Assembly (NCBI RefSeq): GCF_015752155.1
Contig: NZ_JADOVI010000007.1
Location: forward strand, 1 to 64,000
Direction: 5' to 3'
From: Cryobacterium sp. MP_M3
Lineage (GTDB): Bacteria > Actinomycetota > Actinomycetes > Actinomycetales > Microbacteriaceae
DNA: 64,000 bases
Shown here: positions 18,901 to 25,368 of the stretch, one piece after another
Layout: each line of letters begins with the position of its first letter
Numbering within the stretch: position 1 is the stretch's first letter
Notes under the pieces: generated by a model
The model's input: the letters and a program-made list of their open reading frames with translations, nothing else
Database searches by the model: none
What the model was told of the DNA's origin: nothing
Program-made: the position numbers and the translations under genes

Positions 18901-19045
18901 TGTTGTCCGTGGATCCGCAGTCGACGGTGATGACGACGTCGGGCTGACGTGTCTGCCGGCTCAGCGCCTCAAGGGTTCTCTCGAGGTGCTTCGAGCCGTT
19001 TCGGGCAACAAGGATGGCGGTGACTCTGGCATGCATATCGGTCAC
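15923..19045 (-). CDS. Large GT2 glycosyltransferase fused to a polytopic membrane domain
   Basis: A 1040-residue protein. Residues about 1-250 are a GT-A domain (ILVARNGSKHLERTL, ITVDCGSTDNT, WLLAQDSAPEPG, GGFDPALPSADDSLDFCVRV). A long region with about a dozen or more hydrophobic segments follows, then an extracytoplasmic stretch, a last helix near residue 920, and a tail that is first Lys/Arg-rich and then strongly Ala/Pro/Asp/Glu-rich. Proteins of this build lie next to whiB2 and DUF5719 in many Actinobacteria and probably transfer sugar to a lipid-linked envelope glycan. The stop overlaps the DUF5719 start by 17 bp. Confidence 0.85.
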   Translation of the reverse strand: MTDMHARVTAILVARNGSKHLERTLEALSRQTRQPDVVITVDCGSTDNTAALLASYGPTHFISADSDLTFGEAIAAAVRVTAPPESDGEMLWLLAQDSAPEPGALAAMLGELEIAPSVAVAGPKVMDWHARDYIHEFGQSMTPGGATVTLVESELDQGQHDGMSDVLAVSAGGMLVRHTVWERLGGFDPALPSADDSLDFCVRVRMAGYRVSVVAAARIASAGDGVAGPSGSSRGRARRKRVRAVRAAQLHRRLVYSPAWMIPVHWLGLVPLALFRSVGQLLQKEPGAVLGEFSAAFAAAFSGIRVSAARRRFAATRTLGWGSIASLRVSSAEVRRRHALKREASLTGARGDRPEIRFFAGGGAWTVIAAAVAGVAILAPLLGARTLTGGGLLPLSGTPAELWAAVGYGWRDIGLGFVGAADPFAAVLAILGSLTFWSPSFALVLLYFLALPVAALGAWLAASRLSHRASIRAVAAALWILAPTFLSALAAGRPAAILVHLLLPWLFFAGYAAARSWSASASAALLFAAIVACAPSLAPALIVAWLVSILASGRAVMRYLGIPLPALALAAPLIWDQGLRGNWLALVADPGAPVPSAAVSVWQLLLGFPTGELGGWTPLLEMLGLPGVHASILVPVLLIPLALLAAASLFLPGARGASLAFLAVLLGLGTAVASTHLFLSSVGSQSVNVWPGAGLSLAWLGLVGAVVFALCSMRRFSIAPAVSTVIALVIVAAPLIAALPLGTSVVQEGTDRTQPAFVAAEARTDARVGTLQIVPQPDGGILATIVRGDGATLNDQSTLSNTSRTISASERDLATLAGNLASRSGLDAAGGLADFGIRFVLLRPAAVVPTGPGSAAPASSAALETAGRSTTALDGDAALVPVGDTAYGRLWRHDAPAVSGAAGEIPRNAGGLLGLVFALVAAVVIGATVLLSIPTGAGPEAVRQANRDAIRQTARAGARTKKADARELKRAAKAKTPTVAGAEPAAGPDPAPDSRPDPADAAETESDAGAPAAGAPADDSTADDAPAEPTTPREEDDDAK

Positions 19046-19156
19046 AGCCTAGGTTGGTCCGCGCCGAACGTCGCGGAAGCGCTGGGGCGCGCCTGAAATC
19101 CGCCGCCCGGATGGGTCGACGTCGAAGGGGGCGAAGCGGTGAGCCCGGGTGCCGGG

Positions 19157-19477
19157 TCAGCTGGCGCGTTTGCGGAGTTTGCGCCGTTCGCGTTCGGAGA
19201 GGCCACCCCAGATGCCGAAGCGTTCGTCGTTGGCGAGCGCGTACTGCAGGCATTGGGTCTTCACCTCGCAGGAGGCGCAGATCTTCTTCGCATCGCGGGT
19301 GGAACCACCCTTCTCGGGGAAGAACGCCTCTGGATCGGTCTGCGCGCAGAGCGAATCCGACTGCCACGACAACGGATCGCCGTCGCCGGTTTCCTTGCGA
19401 ACTCCGGGGACACCCAAACGAACCGGGTCAATGAACCAGTCCTCAGGAACCCCGGAACGATACTCAGACTGCGTCAT
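19157..19477 (-). CDS. whiB2: WhiB-family iron-sulfur transcription factor (WhiB2/WhmD type)
   Basis: A 106-residue regulator that binds a [4Fe-4S] cluster and acts with the primary sigma factor; WhiB2/WhmD homologues control septation and cell division. The four cluster cysteines are C44, C67, C70 and C76 (CAQTDPEAFFPEKGG, then CASCEVKTQC). The G[I/V]WGG turn appears as FGIWGGLSERERRKL, ending in a basic DNA-contacting tail. GGGAGA just upstream supports the ATG at 19475-19477 over an in-frame GTG at 19489. A near-consensus promoter overlapped by a palindrome lies upstream. The subclass is inferred from length and neighbourhood. Confidence 0.93.
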   Translation of the reverse strand: MTQSEYRSGVPEDWFIDPVRLGVPGVRKETGDGDPLSWQSDSLCAQTDPEAFFPEKGGSTRDAKKICASCEVKTQCLQYALANDERFGIWGGLSERERRKLRKRAS

Positions 19478-19527
19478 ATCGTCTCCCACCCCACTGCAAT
19501 AATGTGCCCGAATTACCCGTCTGCCCT

Positions 19528-19557
19528 AATTACAGCCGTGTAATTCCCTGCCGTCAA
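19528..19557 (-). promoter_or_regulatory. whiB promoter with palindromic operator over the -10
   Basis: On the minus strand TTGACG (19552-19557) and TGTAAT (19529-19534) are separated by exactly 17 bp, each one base from the sigma-70 consensus. The palindrome AATTACA-GCCG-TGTAATT (19528-19545) covers the -10 and part of the spacer, the right place for a repressor. Transcription should start near 19521, giving a leader of about 45 nt. Confidence 0.65.
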
Positions 19558-19621
19558 GTCGCAGATTCTAAACCCTCAATATTGGCTGGAGAGTTTCGAC
19601 TCGCCGATTCGCAAGATTGGG

Positions 19622-20596
19622 TCAGATGTGCGCGGCGGATGCCGCCTGCCGGGACGCCCAGGCGCTGCCGACCATGTCCTCGAGGCTGTGCCGCATCTCC
19701 CAGTGGAGGTCCCTGGCCGCAAGCTCCCCCGACGCGACGATCCGGTCCGGGTCGCCGGGCCGGCGCGGGCCGATCACCGGCGCGAACTCGATACCGGTCA
19801 CCGCGGAGACGGTCGACATGATCTGGCCCACCGACACGCCATCGCCGCTGCCGAGGTTGTACACCGGGAGGATCGGCTCACCGGCATCCAGCCGCCTGGC
19901 CGCAGCGACGTGTGAGACGGCGAGATCGGCCACGTGGATGTAGTCGCGGACACACGTGCCGTCGGGGGTGGCGTAGTCGTTGCCGTTGATGCTCGGGGTT
20001 CGCCCGTCGATCAGGGCGTCGAAGACCAGGGGGAACAGGTTGTGGGGGCTGGTGTCGCGCAGCTCGAGCGCGCCGGAGCCGACCACGTTGAAGTAGCGCA
20101 GGGAGGTGTGCATCAGCCCGGCCGCGATGGCCTGGTCTCGCAGCAGCCACTCGCCGATCAGCTTGGACTCGCCATAGGGTGACTCGGGGCTTTTCGGCGT
20201 GTCCTCGGTGACCAGGTCGGTGTGCGGGGTGCCGTAGACGGCGGCACTCGAAGAGAACACCATCCGGTTGACTCCGGATTCCTGCATCGCGGCGAGGAGG
20301 GTGGCCGTGGCGGTCACATTCTGCTGATACGTGTGCAGCGGGCGCTGCACCGAGACGCCCGCGTACTTGAACCCGGCGACGTGCACGACACCGGTGACGT
20401 CGTGGTCGGCGAAGGTGCGCATCAGGAGGTCGCCGTCCAGGATGTCGCCGTGGACGAACGGAACCGAGTCCGGCACGAACTCCGCATGGCCGCTGGAAAG
20501 GTCGTCGACGACGACGACGTCGATCCCCTCGGCGAGGAAGGCACGCACGATGTGCGAACCGATATAGCCGGCGCCGCCGGTGACAAGCCAAGCCAT
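19622..20596 (-). CDS. galE: UDP-glucose 4-epimerase
   Basis: A 324-residue extended SDR enzyme interconverting UDP-glucose and UDP-galactose. It shows the NAD motif VTGGAGYIGSH, the GalE-typical VVDDLSSGH and VVHVAGFKYAGVSVQRP, the catalytic serine in SSSAAVYG and the YGESK tyrosine/lysine pair, and NLGSGDGVSV near the C-terminus. It supplies UDP-galactopyranose to the UDP-galactopyranose mutase at 33 kb and so begins the galactofuranose route. GAGG 8 nt before the ATG is the ribosome site. TAGGCT about 47 nt upstream is a possible -10. Confidence 0.93.
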   Translation of the reverse strand: MAWLVTGGAGYIGSHIVRAFLAEGIDVVVVDDLSSGHAEFVPDSVPFVHGDILDGDLLMRTFADHDVTGVVHVAGFKYAGVSVQRPLHTYQQNVTATATLLAAMQESGVNRMVFSSSAAVYGTPHTDLVTEDTPKSPESPYGESKLIGEWLLRDQAIAAGLMHTSLRYFNVVGSGALELRDTSPHNLFPLVFDALIDGRTPSINGNDYATPDGTCVRDYIHVADLAVSHVAAARRLDAGEPILPVYNLGSGDGVSVGQIMSTVSAVTGIEFAPVIGPRRPGDPDRIVASGELAARDLHWEMRHSLEDMVGSAWASRQAASAAHI

Positions 20597-20651
20597 CTGA
20601 ACCTCGCAGAATCGTGCGGCAACCGTGCATTGCCGCGCGTCCAGCCTAGCC

Positions 20652-20789
20652 TCAGCCCTGCCGGGTCTCCGGTCCCCGGTTCCGATCCGCGAGCTCCGGC
20701 CGGCCCAGCCCGTCGTTGCCGAGGCCGAGAATGGTCGCGACGACGCCCCAGACCACGAGCAACACGATTGCCATGGTGATGATGATCAT
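20652..20789 (-). CDS. Small single-helix membrane protein
   Basis: A 45-residue predicted protein with one hydrophobic helix (MIIITMAIVLLVVWGVVATI) and a polar C-terminal tail ending in RGPETRQG. The start is the ATG at 20787-20789. No family is recognised. It lies between galE and the divergent glxA-like gene. The clean hydrophobic-then-charged pattern is typical of real small membrane proteins, but composition alone cannot prove it is translated. Confidence 0.5.
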   Translation of the reverse strand: MIIITMAIVLLVVWGVVATILGLGNDGLGRPELADRNRGPETRQG

Positions 20790-20870
20790 GGCGGGAATTC
20801 TACGTATTGTGTTTTCCTGCCGCGAGTGGCAGAATCGCCACGAATCGTCGGATTCCTGCCATTCGGCGGT

Positions 20871-20900
20871 CCGGCTCCTCGCACGCCGGCTCCTCGCACG
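20871..20900. repeat. Perfect 15-bp tandem duplication in the glxA leader
   Basis: CCGGCTCCTCGCACG occurs twice head to tail (20871-20885, 20886-20900), ending 23 bp before the ATG of the GlxA-type regulator. Upstream of it lies a GTGGC-N6-GCCAC inverted repeat (20826-20841). Confidence 0.7.
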
Positions 20901-20923
20901 TCCGTTTCGAGAAGGAAACACTC

Positions 20924-21880
20924 ATGCTCACCAAGGTCGTGTGCGTCACCATGCCGGGACTGGCGCCGTTCGAGTTCGGTGTCATCTGTGAGGTCTTCGG
21001 GATCGACCGGAGCGAGCACGGCGGCCCCGTCTTCGACTTCCACGTCGTGGCCGCCGAGCCCGGGCCGGTGCGCACCAAGCTCGGCTTCGACATCGTGGTC
21101 ACCGAAGGCCTCGGCGCGGCCGACGACGCCGACCTGGTCGCCATCCCGGCCTACCAGGAGGGCGCGGCCATCCACCCTGGCATCCTTCGGGTCGTGCGAG
21201 AGGCAGAGGCTCGCGGAGCGTGGGTGCTCAGCGTCTGCAGCGGGGCGTTCGTGCTGGGGGCGGCGGGCATCCTCGACGGCAGGCGCAGCACCACCCACTG
21301 GATGTACACCGACGCCCTGGCCCGGGCCTATCCGCAGACCGAGGTCGACCCCGACGTCCTGTTCGTGGAGGACCGGAAGGTCGTCACCGGCGCCGGGACC
21401 GCCGCCGGCATCGATGCCGCCCTGCACATCGTGCGCAAGGAGCTCGGCGCGGCGGCCGCGAACACGATCGCCCGGCGCATGGTCGTGCCGCCGCAGCGCG
21501 ACGGCGGGCAGTCCCAGTTCATCCAGGCCCCGGTCACCGAGTGCCCGAGCGACTCGTTCGCCGCGGTCACCGAGTGGATGCTGCACAACCTCGACCGGGA
21601 CCTCACCGTCGACAGCCTGGCCCGCCGGTCACTGATGTCACCGCGCACCTTCGCCCGCCGCTTCCGCGCCGAGTTGGGCACGACGCCGGCCGCGTGGCTG
21701 AACCGCCAGCGCCTGCTGCGAGCCCAGCAACTGCTCGAGGAGACCTCGCGCAGCCTCGAGGAGGTGGCCGCCGACACCGGCTTCGGCGCTGCGGCGGTGA
21801 TGCGGCACCACTTCGTCAAGGTGCTCCAGACCACCCCGACGGCGTACCGTCGCACGTTCGGCGGCAGCCGCGTCGGCTGA
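20924..21880 (+). CDS. GlxA-type AraC-family transcriptional regulator
   Basis: A 318-residue regulator with an N-terminal DJ-1/PfpI (GATase1-like) domain and a C-terminal AraC helix-turn-helix domain. The first part shows the nucleophile elbow VLSVCSGAFVLGAAGIL and GRRSTTHWMYTD. The second has DLTVDSLARRSLMSPRTFARRF and the second HTH with RSLEEVAADTGFG. The cysteine in the elbow is kept, although these domains normally sense rather than catalyse. The ATG at 20924 has GAAGGA before it; the open frame upstream is not conserved-looking. Its TGA stop lies inside the first unit of an 18-bp tandem repeat. Confidence 0.93.
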   Translation: MLTKVVCVTMPGLAPFEFGVICEVFGIDRSEHGGPVFDFHVVAAEPGPVRTKLGFDIVVTEGLGAADDADLVAIPAYQEGAAIHPGILRVVREAEARGAWVLSVCSGAFVLGAAGILDGRRSTTHWMYTDALARAYPQTEVDPDVLFVEDRKVVTGAGTAAGIDAALHIVRKELGAAAANTIARRMVVPPQRDGGQSQFIQAPVTECPSDSFAAVTEWMLHNLDRDLTVDSLARRSLMSPRTFARRFRAELGTTPAAWLNRQRLLRAQQLLEETSRSLEEVAADTGFGAAAVMRHHFVKVLQTTPTAYRRTFGGSRVG

Positions 21881-21978
21881 CCCGGCAGCGTCGGCTGACC
21901 CGGCAGCGTCGGCTGACCCGGCAGCGTCGGCTGACCCGGCAGCGTCGGCTGACCCGGCAGCGTCGGCTGACCCGGCCG
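21871..21978. repeat. 18-bp tandem repeat, six copies, spanning the glxA stop codon
   Basis: The unit CGTCGGCTGACCCGGCAG is repeated six times head to tail; five copies are exact and the last ends CCG. The glxA stop codon TGA lies in the first copy, and because 18 bp is six codons, every copy repeats that stop in the same frame. The array fills the space after glxA up to a palindrome before manA. Confidence 0.95.
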
Positions 21979-21999
21979 GGCGCGGCATCCGTCTCGCCC

Positions 22000-22019
22000 C
22001 GTTCCCGTCGACGGGAACG
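22000..22019. repeat. Perfect 20-bp palindrome between convergent glxA and manA
   Basis: CGTTCCCGTC is followed directly by its reverse complement GACGGGAACG. There is no spacer and no T-run. It may be a weak bidirectional terminator stem or a protein-binding site; it lies 11 bp beyond the manA stop codon. Confidence 0.6.
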
Positions 22020-22029
22020 CGGCCGCCGG

Positions 22030-23313
22030 TCAGGGAGTGGTGGCCAGGAACACGTCGCCGGAGCCGGCGAAGGTCAGGGTGCCCTCGTCCGGCGTGATGT
22101 AGACCGACTCGCCGCGTTTGAGGGTGACGGATGACGTCGCCCCGGCGACGAGGAATCCGCCAGCCGTGCAGATGGCGATGCCGGGTCCCGTCAGCGTGAA
22201 CTGCCGCATCGGGACACCGGCGGCGGCATCCGCTCCCGCCTCCGCCGTGATGTGCACCAGGGCGAAGTCGTCCACGGCCGGGCGGTATTCGGCCACGCCC
22301 GGGCTGTGGGACACGGGGGCGAGGTAGGGCACGGGCAGCGACGTGAACTCGAGCACGTCGAGCAGTTCGTCGACGTCGATGTGCTTGGGGGTGAGACCGC
22401 CGCGCAGCACGTTGTCTGAGGCCGCCATCAGCTCGACCCCGAGGCCGGAGAGATAGGCGTGGATGTTGCCGGCCGGCAGGTAGAGCACCTCGCCGCGACG
22501 CAGCGACACCCGGTTGGTGAGCAGGGAGATGACGATGCCCGGGTCGCCCGGATAGGCGACGGCCAGCTTGCGCACGGTGTCCAGCTCGAGCGGGAACTCC
22601 AGGATGGCGCCGCCGTGAGACAGGCCGACCGCGCTGCCGGCGAGGGCGACCACCCGTTCGACCAGCCAGGCGACCTCGCCGCTGTCTTCCCCGCGCCCGT
22701 CGCGCAGCAGCCAGTCGACGGTGTCGCGGAGGGCCTCCGGGCCGAGCAGTCGGTGTTCGAGGGCGTCCAGGGCGCCGGGCTGCGGGTCGTCGCTCGCCAC
22801 GTCGAGGGCGCGGAACTCGCCGAGGATTCGCCGGATCTCCACCGGCTCCCGGAAGCCGCAGAGCGCCTCGAAGCTCTCGCTCAGGGCGAAGATGACCTCG
22901 GGCTTGTGGAAGGGGTCACGGTAGTTGCGGTCCGCGGCGTCGACCGGGATTCCGGCCTCGTTCTCCAGGGCGAAGCCCGAACGGGCACGTTCCATGGTGG
23001 GATGGGCCTGCAGGGAGAGCGGGCTCGCCGCGGCCAGGATCTTCATCAGGAACGGTAGCCGGGGTGCTCCGTCTGAGGCGCTCGCCAGGGCCTCACCGAG
23101 GGCGGCCTCCGGGGCGGCGGCGATCCACTCGGTGAGCGTGGCGTAGCCGCCGACCTGCTCCGGGTCGGTGATGACCGACGGTGAGCCGGGGTGGGCGCCC
23201 AGCCACAGTTCGGCCTCCGGGTTGCCGGACGGAGCGTGCCCGAGCAGGGCCGCGATCGCGGTGGAGGAGCCCCAGGCGTAGTTCCGGGGTGAATTGGCGA
23301 TGCCCACAAACAT
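22030..23313 (-). CDS. manA: Mannose-6-phosphate isomerase, class I
   Basis: A 427-residue zinc isomerase interconverting fructose-6-phosphate and mannose-6-phosphate, feeding GDP-mannose and mannosylated envelope glycans. Family motifs are YAWGSSTAI at the N-terminus, AELWLGAHP, the metal-site SLQAHPT and KPEVIFAL, and YLPAGNIHAYLSG followed by ASDNVLRGGLTPKH. The ATG at 23311-23313 is preceded by AGGAG at good distance. A GGTTTAGACC palindrome about 20 bp upstream resembles GntR-family sites. The phosphomannomutase gene that usually neighbours manA in Actinobacteria is not in the window. Confidence 0.95.
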   Translation of the reverse strand: MFVGIANSPRNYAWGSSTAIAALLGHAPSGNPEAELWLGAHPGSPSVITDPEQVGGYATLTEWIAAAPEAALGEALASASDGAPRLPFLMKILAAASPLSLQAHPTMERARSGFALENEAGIPVDAADRNYRDPFHKPEVIFALSESFEALCGFREPVEIRRILGEFRALDVASDDPQPGALDALEHRLLGPEALRDTVDWLLRDGRGEDSGEVAWLVERVVALAGSAVGLSHGGAILEFPLELDTVRKLAVAYPGDPGIVISLLTNRVSLRRGEVLYLPAGNIHAYLSGLGVELMAASDNVLRGGLTPKHIDVDELLDVLEFTSLPVPYLAPVSHSPGVAEYRPAVDDFALVHITAEAGADAAAGVPMRQFTLTGPGIAICTAGGFLVAGATSSVTLKRGESVYITPDEGTLTFAGSGDVFLATTP

Positions 23314-23332
23314 GCTGGCTCCTGTACTACTC

Positions 23333-23342
23333 GGTTTAGACC
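23333..23342 (-). promoter_or_regulatory. Candidate GntR-type operator upstream of manA
   Basis: GGTTTAGACC (GGTCTAAACC on the manA strand) is close to the GTnTAnAC core of GntR/HutC-family operators and lies 20 bp upstream of the manA start, where it could block transcription. An AAGCGCTT palindrome lies a few bases further upstream. No regulator is assigned. Confidence 0.35.
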
Positions 23343-23446
23343 AAACTACCAAGCGCTTTCGGCCGACCCCGACCCGCCACCTAGGCTGGCGGCAATTCGC
23401 CGATCGCCGCACGCGAGGCCGTCGCACCCTGCAATGGAGCACCCAG

Positions 23447-24625
23447 ATGACTTTCGAGCTACTCCCCAGTGACGTCTACGGCTATGAGAACCTGCTCAGC
23501 GACCCGGAGAAGGCGGCCCTGACCAGGCTGCGCGCCTACCTCGAGTCGGACGTCAGGCCGATCGTGAACGGATGCTGGGAGCGCGCCGAGTTCCCGGACG
23601 AGGTCGTCCGGCCGCTGGCGGAACTCGGCGCGTACTCCTTCGGCTGGCCGGAGACACGGCCGTTCGAGAACTCGGCCGTGTTCCGCGGCTTCGTGGCGCT
23701 GGAGATCGCCCGGGTGGACGCATCCGTCGCGACCTTCGTCGGCGTGCAGAACGGGCTGGCCTGCGGCACCATTTCGGCGACCGGGTCGCAGGAGCAGCGC
23801 GACGAGTGGCTGCCCCGGCTGGCCTCCGGCGAGATCGTCGGCGCGTTCGGGCTGACGGAGCCGCTCTCCGGCTCCGACGCGGCGCAGGGCCTCCGCACCA
23901 CGGCCACCCGGGACGGCGACGTCTGGCTGCTGAACGGGGCCAAGCGCTGGATCGGCAATGCGACCTTCTCGGACATCACGATCATCTGGGCGAAGGACAC
24001 CGCGGACGGGCAGGTGAAAGGCTTCATCGTGCACACGGATGCCCCGGGCTACACGGCCACGAAGATCGAGGGCAAGATCAGCCTGCGCGCCGTGCAGAAC
24101 GCCGACATCACCCTCGACAACGTCGTGGTGCCCGAACGCAACCGGCTGCAGAACGCGAACTCGTTCAAGGACGCGGCGAAGGTGCTGCGCCTGACCCGGG
24201 CCGAGGTGTCCTGGGCCGCCGTGGGAACGGCGATGGGAGCCTACGAGGCCGCCGTAACGTATTCGAAGGAGCGCGAGCAGTTCGGCAAGCCGATCGGCGG
24301 GCACCAGCTGGTGCAGGACCTGCTCGTGAAGTCGCTCGGTAACATCACGGCGAGCCTGGCCATGGTGGTGCGGGTCTCGCAGATGCTCGACGAGGGCAGC
24401 CAGCGCGACGAGCACTCCGCGCTGGCCAAGCTGTACACGACCGCGAGGATGCGCGAGACGGTCGCCTGGTGCCGGGAACTCTTCGGCGGAAACGGGATCG
24501 TGCTCTCCTACGACGTCGCCCGCTTCTTCTCCGACGCGGAGGCGATCTACTCGTACGAGGGAACCCAGGAGATGAACACCCTGATCGTCGGTCGCACGAT
24601 CACCGGCCAGGCCGCCTTCGTCTAG
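23447..24625 (+). CDS. Acyl-CoA dehydrogenase, glutaryl-CoA-dehydrogenase-like
   Basis: A 392-residue FAD flavoprotein of the acyl-CoA dehydrogenase family. Motifs are FGLTEPLSGSDAAQ, GAKRWIGNATFSD (FAD and substrate side), LTRAEVSWAAVGTAMGAYE, REQFGKPIGGHQLVQD and the catalytic glutamate in YSYEGTQEMNTLIVGRTITG. The last motif and the overall pattern are closest to glutaryl-CoA dehydrogenases (GcdH), which oxidise and decarboxylate glutaryl-CoA in lysine and tryptophan breakdown. No other genes of that pathway are nearby, so the substrate is uncertain. GGAG upstream supports the ATG at 23447. A large hairpin element follows the stop. Confidence 0.88.
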   Translation: MTFELLPSDVYGYENLLSDPEKAALTRLRAYLESDVRPIVNGCWERAEFPDEVVRPLAELGAYSFGWPETRPFENSAVFRGFVALEIARVDASVATFVGVQNGLACGTISATGSQEQRDEWLPRLASGEIVGAFGLTEPLSGSDAAQGLRTTATRDGDVWLLNGAKRWIGNATFSDITIIWAKDTADGQVKGFIVHTDAPGYTATKIEGKISLRAVQNADITLDNVVVPERNRLQNANSFKDAAKVLRLTRAEVSWAAVGTAMGAYEAAVTYSKEREQFGKPIGGHQLVQDLLVKSLGNITASLAMVVRVSQMLDEGSQRDEHSALAKLYTTARMRETVAWCRELFGGNGIVLSYDVARFFSDAEAIYSYEGTQEMNTLIVGRTITGQAAFV

Positions 24626-24627
24626 CC

Positions 24628-24717
24628 GCGTTCCGAATTCAGGTGCACAACCCGGACCAGTGCGACGGATGCCCGCCGCCGCCCCGATATCCGGCTGCGC
24701 TCCTGAATTCGGAACGC
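24628..24717. repeat. 90-bp intergenic element with perfect 16-bp terminal inverted repeats
   Basis: GCGTTCCGAATTCAGG (24628-24643) and its exact reverse complement (24702-24717) flank 58 bp of GC-rich sequence. It begins 3 bp after the acyl-CoA dehydrogenase stop codon. It could fold into a long hairpin, end transcription, or be a small mobile palindromic element. No coding capacity is apparent. Confidence 0.8.
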
Positions 24718-24753
24718 AGTCGCCCGCCGCGGACTGGGCGGGACGGGGCGGGA

Positions 24754-25364
<611 letters not shown>

Positions 25365-25368
<4 letters not shown>

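Noticed and set aside
21871..21978. CRISPR array
   Set aside because: Units are 18 bp with no unique spacers, and there are no cas genes in the window.
21638..21988. Minus-strand frame with repeated ADAAGS units
   Set aside because: It only translates the 18-bp tandem array and antisense glxA; no start context or domain.
24628..24717. Insertion sequence
   Set aside because: There are terminal inverted repeats but only 58 bp between them and no transposase; at most a MITE-like element.
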